A stretch of DNA of 64,000 nucleotides. It comes from Oscillospiraceae bacterium (GTDB lineage Bacteria > Bacillota > Clostridia > Oscillospirales > Ruminococcaceae). Shown here piece by piece: positions 9,197 through 18,280 of this stretch. Numbering within the stretch: position 1 is the first letter of the stretch; each line of letters opens with the position of its first letter. The position numbers and the translations under genes were made by a program. The stretch lies in the NCBI GenBank assembly GCA_009777725.1, contig WRLG01000005.1:62001-126000 (forward strand). The letters run 5' to 3'. The notes under the pieces are model-generated. The model saw only the letters and a program-made list of their open reading frames with translations, searched no databases and had not been told where the DNA came from.

Positions 9197-10753
9197 ATGA
9201 AAGGAGGCTTCGGAAAAAACATGGATGGTATTTCCTTTGACATGATGGCGGGACTTAAACAGGCTCTTGTTGCAAGTACTGCGTTAAATCCGTCTTCGGG
9301 TGCGGGCGTTAAAATCGGCTCTGCTACTTTCGGAGAGGTTATGAGGCAGGCGGCGAACGATAGTGTTCCTACGGCAAAGGCTGTTGTAAGCTCCGGGAGC
9401 GCAGGCGTTTCCAAGAGCGAGGTTGATTCGGTGGTTTACGGTCTGCCGCAAACTAAGAAGCTGACGGAGGAAGAAGCCGGCGCGCTGGTTGACGGCTTTA
9501 TAGCGAAATGGCTGGAACTGACGAATTCCGAGCAGGATTTTGATTCAATAAAGCTGGTCATCAACACGGCTTCGGACGATGATGAAACCTATGGGCTGAT
9601 TTGCCGGATATTTGCGGAAAAAGCCGCTCTGAGCGGAAATGAACTGCTTATGGGCTTGAACCCCGAGGATGTGGTGGTTGATTTCGGAAAAGCCGTTGAA
9701 GCCGACGAGGAATCGGACGAAAAAGACCAGACCCTTATTGATAGCTTTATTAAGACGCTTAGGGAGCATTATGACGAACGGGTTGAAAAATCCAACGAAT
9801 ATAAGAGCTTGGAGAATGTAATCTCCATGAGCCAAGCGGCACTTTGGGCAACACCGAGCAACGCCCCGGAAAAACCTGTTATCTACATACCCGAATACGC
9901 AGACCCATCGAAACTCAGCCCCGATGTTTTAAGAAGCTTTTCGTCTTTTTTAAACGGAATCCCGGAGGAAGAGGAATTTGAAAACAGAACAATCGTTCCT
10001 CCCCCTAAGGAAGATGCTTTTGTAAAGCTGATTGAGGTTAAGGCGAGCGGCGGCGCGGACGGAGATGTGAATTTCAATGCGGGCGGACTTTCAGCCCCAC
10101 TGAAAATCAACGATGCCACAGCGCAGATAAGCGCGCTTAAAACAGGCAGTGACGGATTGAACACAGGTTTTGTGCCCGGTGTTGACGGGGCGGTTTTTCA
10201 AACGGCTTCGGGTAATTACGCCGAGGTGAATCAGACTGCCGCAGGGCAGACAAACGCGCTTGATTCTTATCACGCGAACCTCGTGGAACGGCAGCTTACG
10301 GAACGGCTTACTCCGGCGGTTATTTCAACGGGTTCAAACGGAGTCAGCGAGATGGTAATTGTATTAAAGCCGGAGGAATTGGGCGAGATTGCCGTTAAGA
10401 TTATCTCTGAAAAGGGTAAGGTTTCTATTACCATGGCGGCACAGCATCATGCCGTAAATTCCGCAGTAAATGACAGGGCTTCCGATTTGGCGAGCGGGCT
10501 GTCAAGGCAGGGTATTGACGTTAAGAGCATTGACGTGATTGACCCGTCGGACGCGGCGGCGCAGATGGGGCTTGACTTCACCAATCAAGGCTTTAACCGC
10601 AGGGATACGAGTGAAGCCGGAGACGGCGAAACCAACCGCTCAAAAGAAGGAATGAATATTGACGGCGTTCTGATTGACGAAGAGCTTGACAACGAAGCCG
10701 AACTACACGAAAGCATTTTAACCAAGGAGGCGAAACTATGGGCACGGGCATAG
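9197..10753 (+). CDS. fliK: Flagellar hook-length control protein FliK
   Basis: C-term Flg_hook-type domain: SEMVIVLKPEELGEIAVKIISEKGKVSITMAAQHH; precedes flgD. Confidence 0.88.
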   Translation: MKGGFGKNMDGISFDMMAGLKQALVASTALNPSSGAGVKIGSATFGEVMRQAANDSVPTAKAVVSSGSAGVSKSEVDSVVYGLPQTKKLTEEEAGALVDGFIAKWLELTNSEQDFDSIKLVINTASDDDETYGLICRIFAEKAALSGNELLMGLNPEDVVVDFGKAVEADEESDEKDQTLIDSFIKTLREHYDERVEKSNEYKSLENVISMSQAALWATPSNAPEKPVIYIPEYADPSKLSPDVLRSFSSFLNGIPEEEEFENRTIVPPPKEDAFVKLIEVKASGGADGDVNFNAGGLSAPLKINDATAQISALKTGSDGLNTGFVPGVDGAVFQTASGNYAEVNQTAAGQTNALDSYHANLVERQLTERLTPAVISTGSNGVSEMVIVLKPEELGEIAVKIISEKGKVSITMAAQHHAVNSAVNDRASDLASGLSRQGIDVKSIDVIDPSDAAAQMGLDFTNQGFNRRDTSEAGDGETNRSKEGMNIDGVLIDEELDNEAELHESILTKEAKLWARA

Positions 10754-12348
10754 CGAATACGCGGGGGATTAACCTCACGGAAGAAATCAAGTCCAAGTAT
10801 TCGACAAGGAGCGCGAAAGAGGTCGAAAAGGATGAAGTTACAAGCTACATGGGCTTTGACGATTATTTAAAGCTTTTAGTAGCGCAGATGCAGAATCAAG
10901 ACTTTAACGACCCGATGAGCGACACTGAATTTTTAAACCAGATGGCTACCTACTCTATGATAGAGAGCATTAAAAACATGACTGCTCAGTCGAGCATAAA
11001 TCAAGCATCCTCCCTGATTGGAAAAGTAGTTACCGTTGCAGACGGCACTGTTTATGATACGGGCACGGTTGAATCGGTTGTAATTTCGGAGGGCAAGGCT
11101 TTTCTGGTTATTAACGGCACTTCGCATCCTATGTCAGCCTTAACCGATGTTGTTAACGAAGAAAAGTACGCAAATCTGAGCAAGCTTCTGGGTATGGAAG
11201 GTATTGCTAAAACAACAAGCGGCGAGCTTGCTACAGGAAAAGTAACCAATGTTCTGATTGTTGCGGGCGTTGAGTTGGTTGTTTTGGACGGGAATATCAT
11301 CTGTACCAGAGGTAACTTTACCCCCTTTGAAAAGGAAGAGGAGAAAAAGCCGGAATCCGATAAGCGCGTTGAAGAAGCCAAAGAGGCGGATAAGACCGAT
11401 GATGCGGGCACGGGCACTGCCGATGTTGATGGCGTGAACGGCGGCGAAGTAATCCTTGATGACGGGACGGACGGCTCTGACTACCTGTCTGATTATTCCT
11501 CGGTAACGGAAGGGGTCATTTCCAGAACCTCTTATGCCGAAAAGGCGCAGTCGATTCTGGAGAATGTAACTTCTCCTATGAACAGCACATCGGTTTGGGA
11601 AGTTGAACTGTCCGAAATGGCTGAGGGCGGCGAGTTTTATGTTACCTACGTTGATGTACCCGATTACGCGGCGGCAATTTTCGGAGAGGACGATGCAACC
11701 TTAGACGAGCTTTATGCCGAGCTGAACGAATATATGTCAAGCTCTGACAGCTCCGTAACGGGCGTTCTTCATGTAAACTCCGCAGGAACGGGTAATTTGG
11801 CATCGACAAACACGGGCACGCTCAATTCAACAGGTGCAGGTAGCTTGACTTCGTCCGGCAATGCGGCGTGGGGGCAGTACACGACCGACCCCGGCATTAC
11901 AACATCTCACGGAATTCCCAAAAGAACCAAGCACGGAGATAAATTTCCCGCTGAAATGGCTCTTGCCGCACAATACGGAACACGTATGTACGACATAAGG
12001 CATATCAACAACAAAGCGGTTACTTCGCGGATTAAAAGAGGCGAGATTATCGGCTATTCTTCGGGCGGTACTCCCGTAACCGAGGTTGGCTACAGCGGAG
12101 TGGGAAGATTGGGCGAGGTAGTAACCTTTGCAAACGGTCAGCAAAGAGTAGAAATACTGAATAAGCTTGACGGAAGCTCTGCTTGGCTTCATACAAGCGG
12201 AAATCATACCCTTGACGCTATTTGCGATTTGAACAGAAGTGCGCCTTTACAGCCACGTTTAACCCCGTCTGAGCACGCGATAAGAAATTATGCTATAAGA
12301 GAAGCAAGGACAGGAAGAGCTTACGGCATAACGATTAACGTCAGCTGA
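10738..12348 (+). CDS. flgD: Flagellar hook capping protein FlgD with long C-terminal extension
   Basis: N-term GFDDYLKLLVAQMQNQDFNDPMSDTEFLNQMATYSMIESI is the FlgD signature; protein is 536 aa. Confidence 0.9.
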   Translation: MGTGIANTRGINLTEEIKSKYSTRSAKEVEKDEVTSYMGFDDYLKLLVAQMQNQDFNDPMSDTEFLNQMATYSMIESIKNMTAQSSINQASSLIGKVVTVADGTVYDTGTVESVVISEGKAFLVINGTSHPMSALTDVVNEEKYANLSKLLGMEGIAKTTSGELATGKVTNVLIVAGVELVVLDGNIICTRGNFTPFEKEEEKKPESDKRVEEAKEADKTDDAGTGTADVDGVNGGEVILDDGTDGSDYLSDYSSVTEGVISRTSYAEKAQSILENVTSPMNSTSVWEVELSEMAEGGEFYVTYVDVPDYAAAIFGEDDATLDELYAELNEYMSSSDSSVTGVLHVNSAGTGNLASTNTGTLNSTGAGSLTSSGNAAWGQYTTDPGITTSHGIPKRTKHGDKFPAEMALAAQYGTRMYDIRHINNKAVTSRIKRGEIIGYSSGGTPVTEVGYSGVGRLGEVVTFANGQQRVEILNKLDGSSAWLHTSGNHTLDAICDLNRSAPLQPRLTPSEHAIRNYAIREARTGRAYGITINVS

Positions 12349-12411
12349 GGCACTGTGTAAAGCAACTTTCACAGCGACTAACGTCAGCGGCTGAAGGAGG
12401 TTTTTTATGGT

Positions 12412-12834
12412 ATGATTATTAATAACGAGTACGTGTACAGTAACGTATCCGTTACAACGGGCAAAGCTCCGGCAGAATTCCGAGCAAGACTGCCAAACAA
12501 GAAGATTTTGCCCGAGGACAGCGAATTTGCGCGGCTCTTAAACGAGCGGATGGCGGAGATTAAGGCTGACGAAACAAATGTTCAATTTTCCAAACATGCC
12601 GTTGAAAGAATTTACGAGCGGAATATTGACCTTTATGACAATGATGTTTTAGAAAGGCTGAACAAGGGAGTTGAGCTGGCGTTAGGCAAGGGCTCAAACG
12701 ATGCTTTGATTATGGTTGACCAGAATGCCTTTGTAGTCAGCGTAGAGAACAACAAGGTCATCACGACAATGAACGCTTCGGACCTTTCCGAGGGAAGCAT
12801 TTTCACAAACATTGATTCAACGGTTTTTATGTAG
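12412..12834 (+). CDS. Flagellar operon protein (TIGR02530-like)
   Basis: VQFSKHAVERIYERNIDL...GSNDALIMVDQNAFVVSVENNKVITTM, between flgD and flgE. Confidence 0.8.
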   Translation: MIINNEYVYSNVSVTTGKAPAEFRARLPNKKILPEDSEFARLLNERMAEIKADETNVQFSKHAVERIYERNIDLYDNDVLERLNKGVELALGKGSNDALIMVDQNAFVVSVENNKVITTMNASDLSEGSIFTNIDSTVFM

Positions 12835-12854
12835 TTTAGGAAGGCGGTTTTCAA

Positions 12855-13040
12855 ATGGCGATTTCAATTGAAGTCAGAGAAAGGCAAAAGCATCTTCTTA
12901 ATCTGCTTTTGCACCTCAAAAAACTTAATCCGAATGTGACCGTAAACGGATTGCAAAGGGAAATTGTTGATGCAGTTGCGGTTATGGAACAAGAGGATGT
13001 TGCTTGGGTTGAGAAAATCGTTGGGATTCAAGCACTTTAG
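12855..13040 (+). CDS. Small hypothetical protein, paralog of 14765-14959 product
   Basis: 61 aa, C-term AVMEQEDVAWVEKIVG; RBS-like gga aggcgg upstream. Confidence 0.6.
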   Translation: MAISIEVRERQKHLLNLLLHLKKLNPNVTVNGLQREIVDAVAVMEQEDVAWVEKIVGIQAL

Positions 13041-13194
13041 TATCGTTGCCGTTATATAAATCGGACCTCTTTGAGGAGATTTGGAAGTCCCGACCGATTG
13101 ACGGACTTCACCAAAAAGCAACGGTGCAACAAAAAAATTGTCAATGAACAATGAATAATTGTCAATTGGCGGAAAAAGGAGTTGTACTTATAGT

Positions 13195-14682
13195 ATGATT
13201 AGGTCACTTTATTCAGGCGTTTCGGGTATGACCAACCATCAGACTAAAATGGACGTTATAGGTAATAACATAGCAAACGTCAACACCTACGGCTATAAAT
13301 CGTCCTCGGCTATTTTTAAGGATGTTTACTATCAGATGGCAAAAGCTCCGACAGCGGGTACTCTCGCGGCGGGAGGTAACAGCCCCGGCACGGTAGGTTA
13401 CGGCGTTCAGCTGGCGGGTATTGTTAAGGATATGACCCCCTCAAACTTTATGGTTACTTTCCAGACGCTGGATTTAGCAATCAGCGGAGACGGTTTCTTC
13501 ATAACCGCTCAATTCCCCGGCATGGCAGGTACGGAAGCATCGCCTAACCCCGGTCCTTCCAACGTAACCTATACGAGGATGGGGGCTATGGAAATCGACT
13601 CGTTTGGTAACCTTGTAGCAAATAACAGGTTTCTTTTGGGAACAAGAAACTCAATGGCAGGGCTTCAAGCCACGGGAACGACAAGCTTAAATCTGCTTGA
13701 CAATGCCCCCGGTCCTGCAAGAGCAAGTGACATGACTTTCACCAACACAATTAATATAAACCAACTTATTCGCGATGCTTACAGTCTTTACACCGACGCT
13801 AACGGATTCCTTTATACGTTCAGACAGCCCGACGGTACGATTGATGAGGACAGACCTTTGTGGGCGGATGAAACAGGCAATCCTATGGTAAGGGCGGACG
13901 TAAGAGCGGCAGTTGAAAGGCTTTATAACGGCTTTACCGCCGCCGCCGAAGCCGCGGCAGATGTCCGCACCCCGGGCGATGCCACCGCTGACCCGCCGGT
14001 TCCTCCCGGTCTCCCCGGTTCGGGAACGGCAGCACAAGCTGCTACCGCCGCGATTGCAGAGTTTACTGCTATTAGCACCGCTATGACGGATTTGTCCCCG
14101 GAGGCGACTGCCGCAGTTACTGAGTTTATAACTGAAATTACCGCACTTCTTAATGACCTTGCCGCTGACCCCAACGCAAGTCCTTCTACGATAGGAAGAG
14201 CGGTAAGAGATTACGCGGCTGAGGCAAGAAGCGCGGCTTACAGCACAGACGATGCCGTAATTCCGGCAACGATTGGCGATGATGTGCAGGCAAGAGCTAT
14301 GGGCGCGCTTCAGCATGAATTTACCGTTAAGGATTTAGCCGCCTTTGATATTGGCTTTGACGGAGTCATTACCGTATTTTATAACAACCAGCTTAAAGCC
14401 ATAGCGCGGATTGAGCTTGCTGTTTTTGACAATGTTTACGGCTTGCAGGAAGCGGGCGATACCTCATTCAGAGAAACCACTGCTTCCGGCGAGGGCTATA
14501 TCAAGAAGCCGGGCGCGGAGGGCGCGGGTACGGTTCAATCCGGCAGGCTGGAGATGTCAAATGTAAACCTTGCCAAGGAATTTTCGGATATGATTGTTAC
14601 CCAAAGAGGATTCCAAGCAAATTCCAGAATGATTACTGTTTCCGACTCTATGCTGGAGGAATTGGTTAACTTGAAACGATAG
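13195..14682 (+). CDS. flgE: Flagellar hook protein FlgE with Ala-rich insertion
   Basis: MIRSLYSGVSGMTNHQTKMDVIGNNIANVNTYGYKSS; C-term VNLAKEFSDMIVTQRGFQANSRMITVSDSMLEELVNLKR; ATG at 13195 preferred. Confidence 0.94.
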   Translation: MIRSLYSGVSGMTNHQTKMDVIGNNIANVNTYGYKSSSAIFKDVYYQMAKAPTAGTLAAGGNSPGTVGYGVQLAGIVKDMTPSNFMVTFQTLDLAISGDGFFITAQFPGMAGTEASPNPGPSNVTYTRMGAMEIDSFGNLVANNRFLLGTRNSMAGLQATGTTSLNLLDNAPGPARASDMTFTNTININQLIRDAYSLYTDANGFLYTFRQPDGTIDEDRPLWADETGNPMVRADVRAAVERLYNGFTAAAEAAADVRTPGDATADPPVPPGLPGSGTAAQAATAAIAEFTAISTAMTDLSPEATAAVTEFITEITALLNDLAADPNASPSTIGRAVRDYAAEARSAAYSTDDAVIPATIGDDVQARAMGALQHEFTVKDLAAFDIGFDGVITVFYNNQLKAIARIELAVFDNVYGLQEAGDTSFRETTASGEGYIKKPGAEGAGTVQSGRLEMSNVNLAKEFSDMIVTQRGFQANSRMITVSDSMLEELVNLKR

Positions 14683-14684
14683 GG

Positions 14685-14760
14685 CGTTAATTGTTAGTTG
14701 AGAGTGGAGAGTGGGGGGTTAAGCTCCCAACTCCAAGCTCTTAACTTCAAACTCCAAATG
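14685..14760. repeat. Heptad repeat (purine/pyrimidine-biased variant) downstream of flgE
   Basis: agttgag-agtggag-agtgggg-ggttaag then ctcccaa-ctccaag-ctcttaa-cttcaaa-ctccaaa. Confidence 0.75.
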
Positions 14761-14764
14761 GGAG

Positions 14765-14959
14765 GTGAAGCAAATGCCGACTAATAGCGAGTTAAGAACA
14801 AATCATAAAAAAATGCTATTTGATTTTCTTAAATTAGCAAAAGACAATGGCGGGAGCGATAAGGTTATAGGTCTTTACGAGTTAATTATTGGTACTCAAG
14901 CAATTATGGAAGCCGAAGATGTTGCTTACGTTGAGAAAATGATTGCAAAGTTAAAGTAA
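14765..14959 (+). CDS. Small hypothetical protein, paralog of 12855-13040 product
   Basis: 64 aa, C-term AIMEAEDVAYVEKMIAKLK; RBS gggaggtgaag. Confidence 0.6.
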   Translation: MKQMPTNSELRTNHKKMLFDFLKLAKDNGGSDKVIGLYELIIGTQAIMEAEDVAYVEKMIAKLK

Positions 14960-14972
14960 GCATAAGCACCTT

Positions 14973-15021
14973 TAGAGAGCGGAGAGTTGAACTTAAACTC
15001 TCAACTCTCAACCCTCAACCT
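14973..15021. repeat. Heptad repeat (variant) upstream of flbD
   Basis: ttagaga-gcggaga-gttgaac-ttaaact-ctcaact-ctcaacc-ctcaacc. Confidence 0.75.
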
Positions 15022-15041
15022 ATATGAAAGGACTTTCACTT

Positions 15042-15251
15042 ATGATAAAGCTGACTCACCTTAAAGAGCGTTCCGTTATACTTTTGAACGAGGATTTTAT
15101 AGCGACTGTTGAGCAAACACCTGACACCATTGTAAATTTACAGGACGGACGTAAATTTTTCGTTGCGGAGACAATTGACGAAATATTTGAAAAATGCGTT
15201 GAATACAATGAAATTCACCGTGGGTATAAAAATGAAAATAAAATGCAATGA
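15042..15251 (+). CDS. flbD: Flagellar FlbD family protein
   Basis: MIKLTHLKERSVILLNEDFIATVEQTPDTIVNLQDGRKFFVAETIDEI; precedes motA. Confidence 0.9.
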   Translation: MIKLTHLKERSVILLNEDFIATVEQTPDTIVNLQDGRKFFVAETIDEIFEKCVEYNEIHRGYKNENKMQ

Positions 15252-15295
15252 GTATAACGCATTTGAATAGATAAAAAGCTAAAAGGAGTTTTCTT

Positions 15296-16099
15296 ATGAA
15301 CATTACAGGTATTATAGGGTTTTTGATGGCAATGGGCTTCATAATCGGCGGTATTGTAAGTAACGGTCCGCTGGGGGACTTTGTTGACATTGCTTCATTG
15401 CTGATTGTTTTCGGCGGTACTATAGGAGTTGTTGTATACAATTTTCCGTTTTCGGTCTTGAAAAAAGTGCCTAAAATGTTAAGAATAGCCATTTTCCCCG
15501 TTAAGTATGACCCCGAGCAATACATAGAGGAGATGGTGGAGCACTGTAAAACCGCTCGTATGAAAGGTATATTGGCTCTGGAGGAAACCGCGAACGCCTG
15601 CGAAAACCCGTTTATGAAGTCCGCGCTTATGCTTATCGTAGATGCTAACGATTCGGACAAGGTTAAGAGTATGCTTGACGATTCCATTGATTTTATGTGC
15701 GAAAGGCATGAAAGCAACTTCGCGCTTTGGAGCAAAGCCGCCGGAGTAGCACCCGCAATCGGTATGGTAGGTACGCTAATCGGTTTGATTCAGATGCTCG
15801 CGGCTATGGACCCTACAAACCCGGAATCCGCAAACCAGCTGGGTCCTGCTATGTCAGTCGCGCTGATTACCACCTTCTACGGCTGTATTATCGCTCACGT
15901 CATGGCAACCCCCGTAGGAACTCTTTGTAAATATAACCATAATAAGGAATTGCTCTGCCTCCAGATTATAGAGGAGGGTACGCTGGCAATTATTTCCGGC
16001 GCGAACCCCCGTTACGTTGAAGAAAAGCTCCGCATGATGCTGCCCGCCACATATAAGGAGAGCAAAAAGAGCGCGAGAAAGGCATCGAGCGAGGAGTAA
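15296..16099 (+). CDS. motA: Flagellar motor stator protein MotA
   Basis: AGVAPAIGMVGTLIGLIQMLAAMDPTNPESANQLGPAMSVALITTFYGCIIAHV. Confidence 0.95.
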   Translation: MNITGIIGFLMAMGFIIGGIVSNGPLGDFVDIASLLIVFGGTIGVVVYNFPFSVLKKVPKMLRIAIFPVKYDPEQYIEEMVEHCKTARMKGILALEETANACENPFMKSALMLIVDANDSDKVKSMLDDSIDFMCERHESNFALWSKAAGVAPAIGMVGTLIGLIQMLAAMDPTNPESANQLGPAMSVALITTFYGCIIAHVMATPVGTLCKYNHNKELLCLQIIEEGTLAIISGANPRYVEEKLRMMLPATYKESKKSARKASSEE

Positions 16100-16187
16100 A
16101 AATTTAACATAAAAGGTTCAATTTGCTTAAATTAGGGCTTGACATTATAATTTTTCGTCAATTTTACTAATTTAGAATGAAAATTTC

Positions 16188-16215
16188 TTTCAAAAAACTA
16201 TAATATTTTTTGAAA
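16188..16215. terminator. AT-rich hairpin in motA-motB intergenic region
   Basis: tttcaaaaaa-ctataata-ttttttgaaa perfect 10-bp stem; strand and function uncertain. Confidence 0.4.
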
Positions 16216-16302
16216 TATACTATGGTAATGACGGAGAATTTATGTTATAATTGAATGTGACTTAATATTATACCTAAACATTTTAAAAAAGGGGGAGAGG
16301 GT

Positions 16303-17205
16303 ATGGCAAGAAAAAAAGGCGGCGGCGAGGAAGAAGGCGGCGCGAATTGGATGGATACATACGGCGATATGGTTACGCTGATGCTTACTTTCTTTGTTCT
16401 GCTTTATGCGATGTCTACGATGGACGTGTCTAAGTGGCAGTATATAGCCAGTGCTTTCTCCAGAGGACCTTCTGAAGTTCAAGTTGTTACCGAAGCCAAT
16501 CCCGAAAACGACCCGCAAGCAATCTTTACCGATGAGGTCGTAGATACAATCACGGACGGGGAAGTCATTGACTTTGACGACCTGTATATGTACCTGCAGG
16601 AGATTATACAAAGTAATAATCTTCAAGACAGCGTAAGCGTTGAAATGTCCCCCAGTTATATCTACGTCAGATTCAGAGACAGGATTATATTTGAGCCCGA
16701 CAGTGCGACATTGCTTGATGAGGGAGAATTTATAATTGAGCTCATATCGGACGGGGTAAGGCAAATTGAGGATATGATTTTCGGCGTAAGGGTTTTCGGA
16801 CATACCGCAAAGAGCCCGGGCTCAACGACAAACGAATGGGATTTGTCTTCCATGCGCGCAACCTCCGCTATCAATTTTATGATTGATTTGAGTGCGGCGG
16901 AGAGCTATAAATTTTCAAGCTCCGGCTTCGGCGGACACCGCCCGATTGCCAACAATGATTCGGAAGAGGGCAGGCGGCAGAACAGGCGCGTTGAAATCAT
17001 ATTTATCCGTAACGATATTGATTTTAACGACCCGCAGGTAATGAGAGACCTTTGGGAGCTCGAAAACGGACGGCTTGCTTCGCGGACCGACTCGGAAGGC
17101 AATGAGCTTGAAGACGACCAAACCGATATTGATTTTCACGCAGAACCCGCCCCGGAATTCGGCGGCTCAGACCCGGACAGGGTTTACGTTCCCAGACCGA
17201 ATTAA
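16303..17205 (+). CDS. motB: Flagellar motor stator protein MotB (OmpA-like)
   Basis: NWMDTYGDMVTLMLTFFVLLYAMSTMD; OmpA-type VFGHTAKSPGS...RRQNRRVEII. Confidence 0.95.
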   Translation: MARKKGGGEEEGGANWMDTYGDMVTLMLTFFVLLYAMSTMDVSKWQYIASAFSRGPSEVQVVTEANPENDPQAIFTDEVVDTITDGEVIDFDDLYMYLQEIIQSNNLQDSVSVEMSPSYIYVRFRDRIIFEPDSATLLDEGEFIIELISDGVRQIEDMIFGVRVFGHTAKSPGSTTNEWDLSSMRATSAINFMIDLSAAESYKFSSSGFGGHRPIANNDSEEGRRQNRRVEIIFIRNDIDFNDPQVMRDLWELENGRLASRTDSEGNELEDDQTDIDFHAEPAPEFGGSDPDRVYVPRPN

Positions 17206-17258
17206 ATACTGACAATGAAATCGCACGCTGAATATTAAATATACCGCAAAGGACGGTC

Positions 17259-18272
17259 ATGCTTATGGCTGACGTACTGTCGCAAGCCCAAATAGACGCT
17301 CTGCTGGGTAACTTCGCTTCCGAGGGTACAAAAGCTTTCGATGATATTGATGAAAAAGGAACAGAGCGCAAGGTCAAGAATTATGACTTTAAAATGCCTA
17401 AGAAATTTACCAAAGAGCAGCTGAAAATTTTGGACGGTATTTTTGAAAACTACTCGCGTATGCTCTCCTCCTACTTGATAGGGCTTATGAGGGTTTACTG
17501 CAAGGTAGAGGTTTTGCAGATTGAGGAACAGCTTTATTTCGAGTTTAACAACGCCCTGCCCGACTATGTTATGATGGCTACCATTGACATGGGGGTGGAG
17601 GACGATGATGTTTTGGAAACCAGCTGTATCATTCAGCTGTCAAACCCGATAGCCTACGCCACGATGGACAGACTTATGGGCGGAAGCGGGATGTATATCG
17701 ATTCGAGCAGGGATTTTACGGAGATTGAATCGGGGCTTTTATCCAGCATTATAACGCGGATGGCGGAGCTTATGCGAGAACCTTGGAGTAATTACATAGG
17801 CATTAATCCGAAGGTAAGCGCGATTGAGACAAATTCGCGGGTTATGCAGTCGATTCCGCCGGACGAGGTTGTGGTTCTGATTGTCCTCGAGGTGGAGATA
17901 AAGGATGTAAAAAATACGCTCACAATCTGCGTACCCGCCATGAATCTTGAATCCATGATGTCGAAATTCAGCGGCAGGTGGTCCAGGACATTTACAAAGT
18001 ATGACCCGCGTAAGGAAGAGGAACGTAAAAATTCTCTGCTTTCGGCAATTAAGGATTCCGAGCTTAAAATAGACGCGGTCCTTTGTGAAACAAAGCTTGA
18101 TTTTTTCGATGTTCTCTCATTGCAGGTGAACGACGTTATTCCGCTTAATGTTCCTATTGACAGAAACATTTCGATTAAAATCGGAAACAACCTTTGGTTT
18201 GACGGAAAGCTGGGACTTCATAACAACCAAAAGGCTGTTAAAATAGATAACATATATAAAGAATTGAGGTAA
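17259..18272 (+). CDS. fliM: Flagellar motor switch protein FliM
   Basis: DVLSQAQIDALLGN N-term; MDRLMGGSG. Confidence 0.96.
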   Translation: MLMADVLSQAQIDALLGNFASEGTKAFDDIDEKGTERKVKNYDFKMPKKFTKEQLKILDGIFENYSRMLSSYLIGLMRVYCKVEVLQIEEQLYFEFNNALPDYVMMATIDMGVEDDDVLETSCIIQLSNPIAYATMDRLMGGSGMYIDSSRDFTEIESGLLSSIITRMAELMREPWSNYIGINPKVSAIETNSRVMQSIPPDEVVVLIVLEVEIKDVKNTLTICVPAMNLESMMSKFSGRWSRTFTKYDPRKEEERKNSLLSAIKDSELKIDAVLCETKLDFFDVLSLQVNDVIPLNVPIDRNISIKIGNNLWFDGKLGLHNNQKAVKIDNIYKELR

Positions 18273-18280
18273 CCGGTACA

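Noticed and set aside
13687-14316. 209-aa minus-strand ORF opposite flgE
   Set aside because: Arg/Cys/Gly-rich shadow of the Ala-rich FlgE insertion.
16139-16170. ttgacattataattttt as a motB promoter
   Set aside because: Perfect -35-like ttgaca but no -10 at proper spacing; the tataat is embedded immediately after it.
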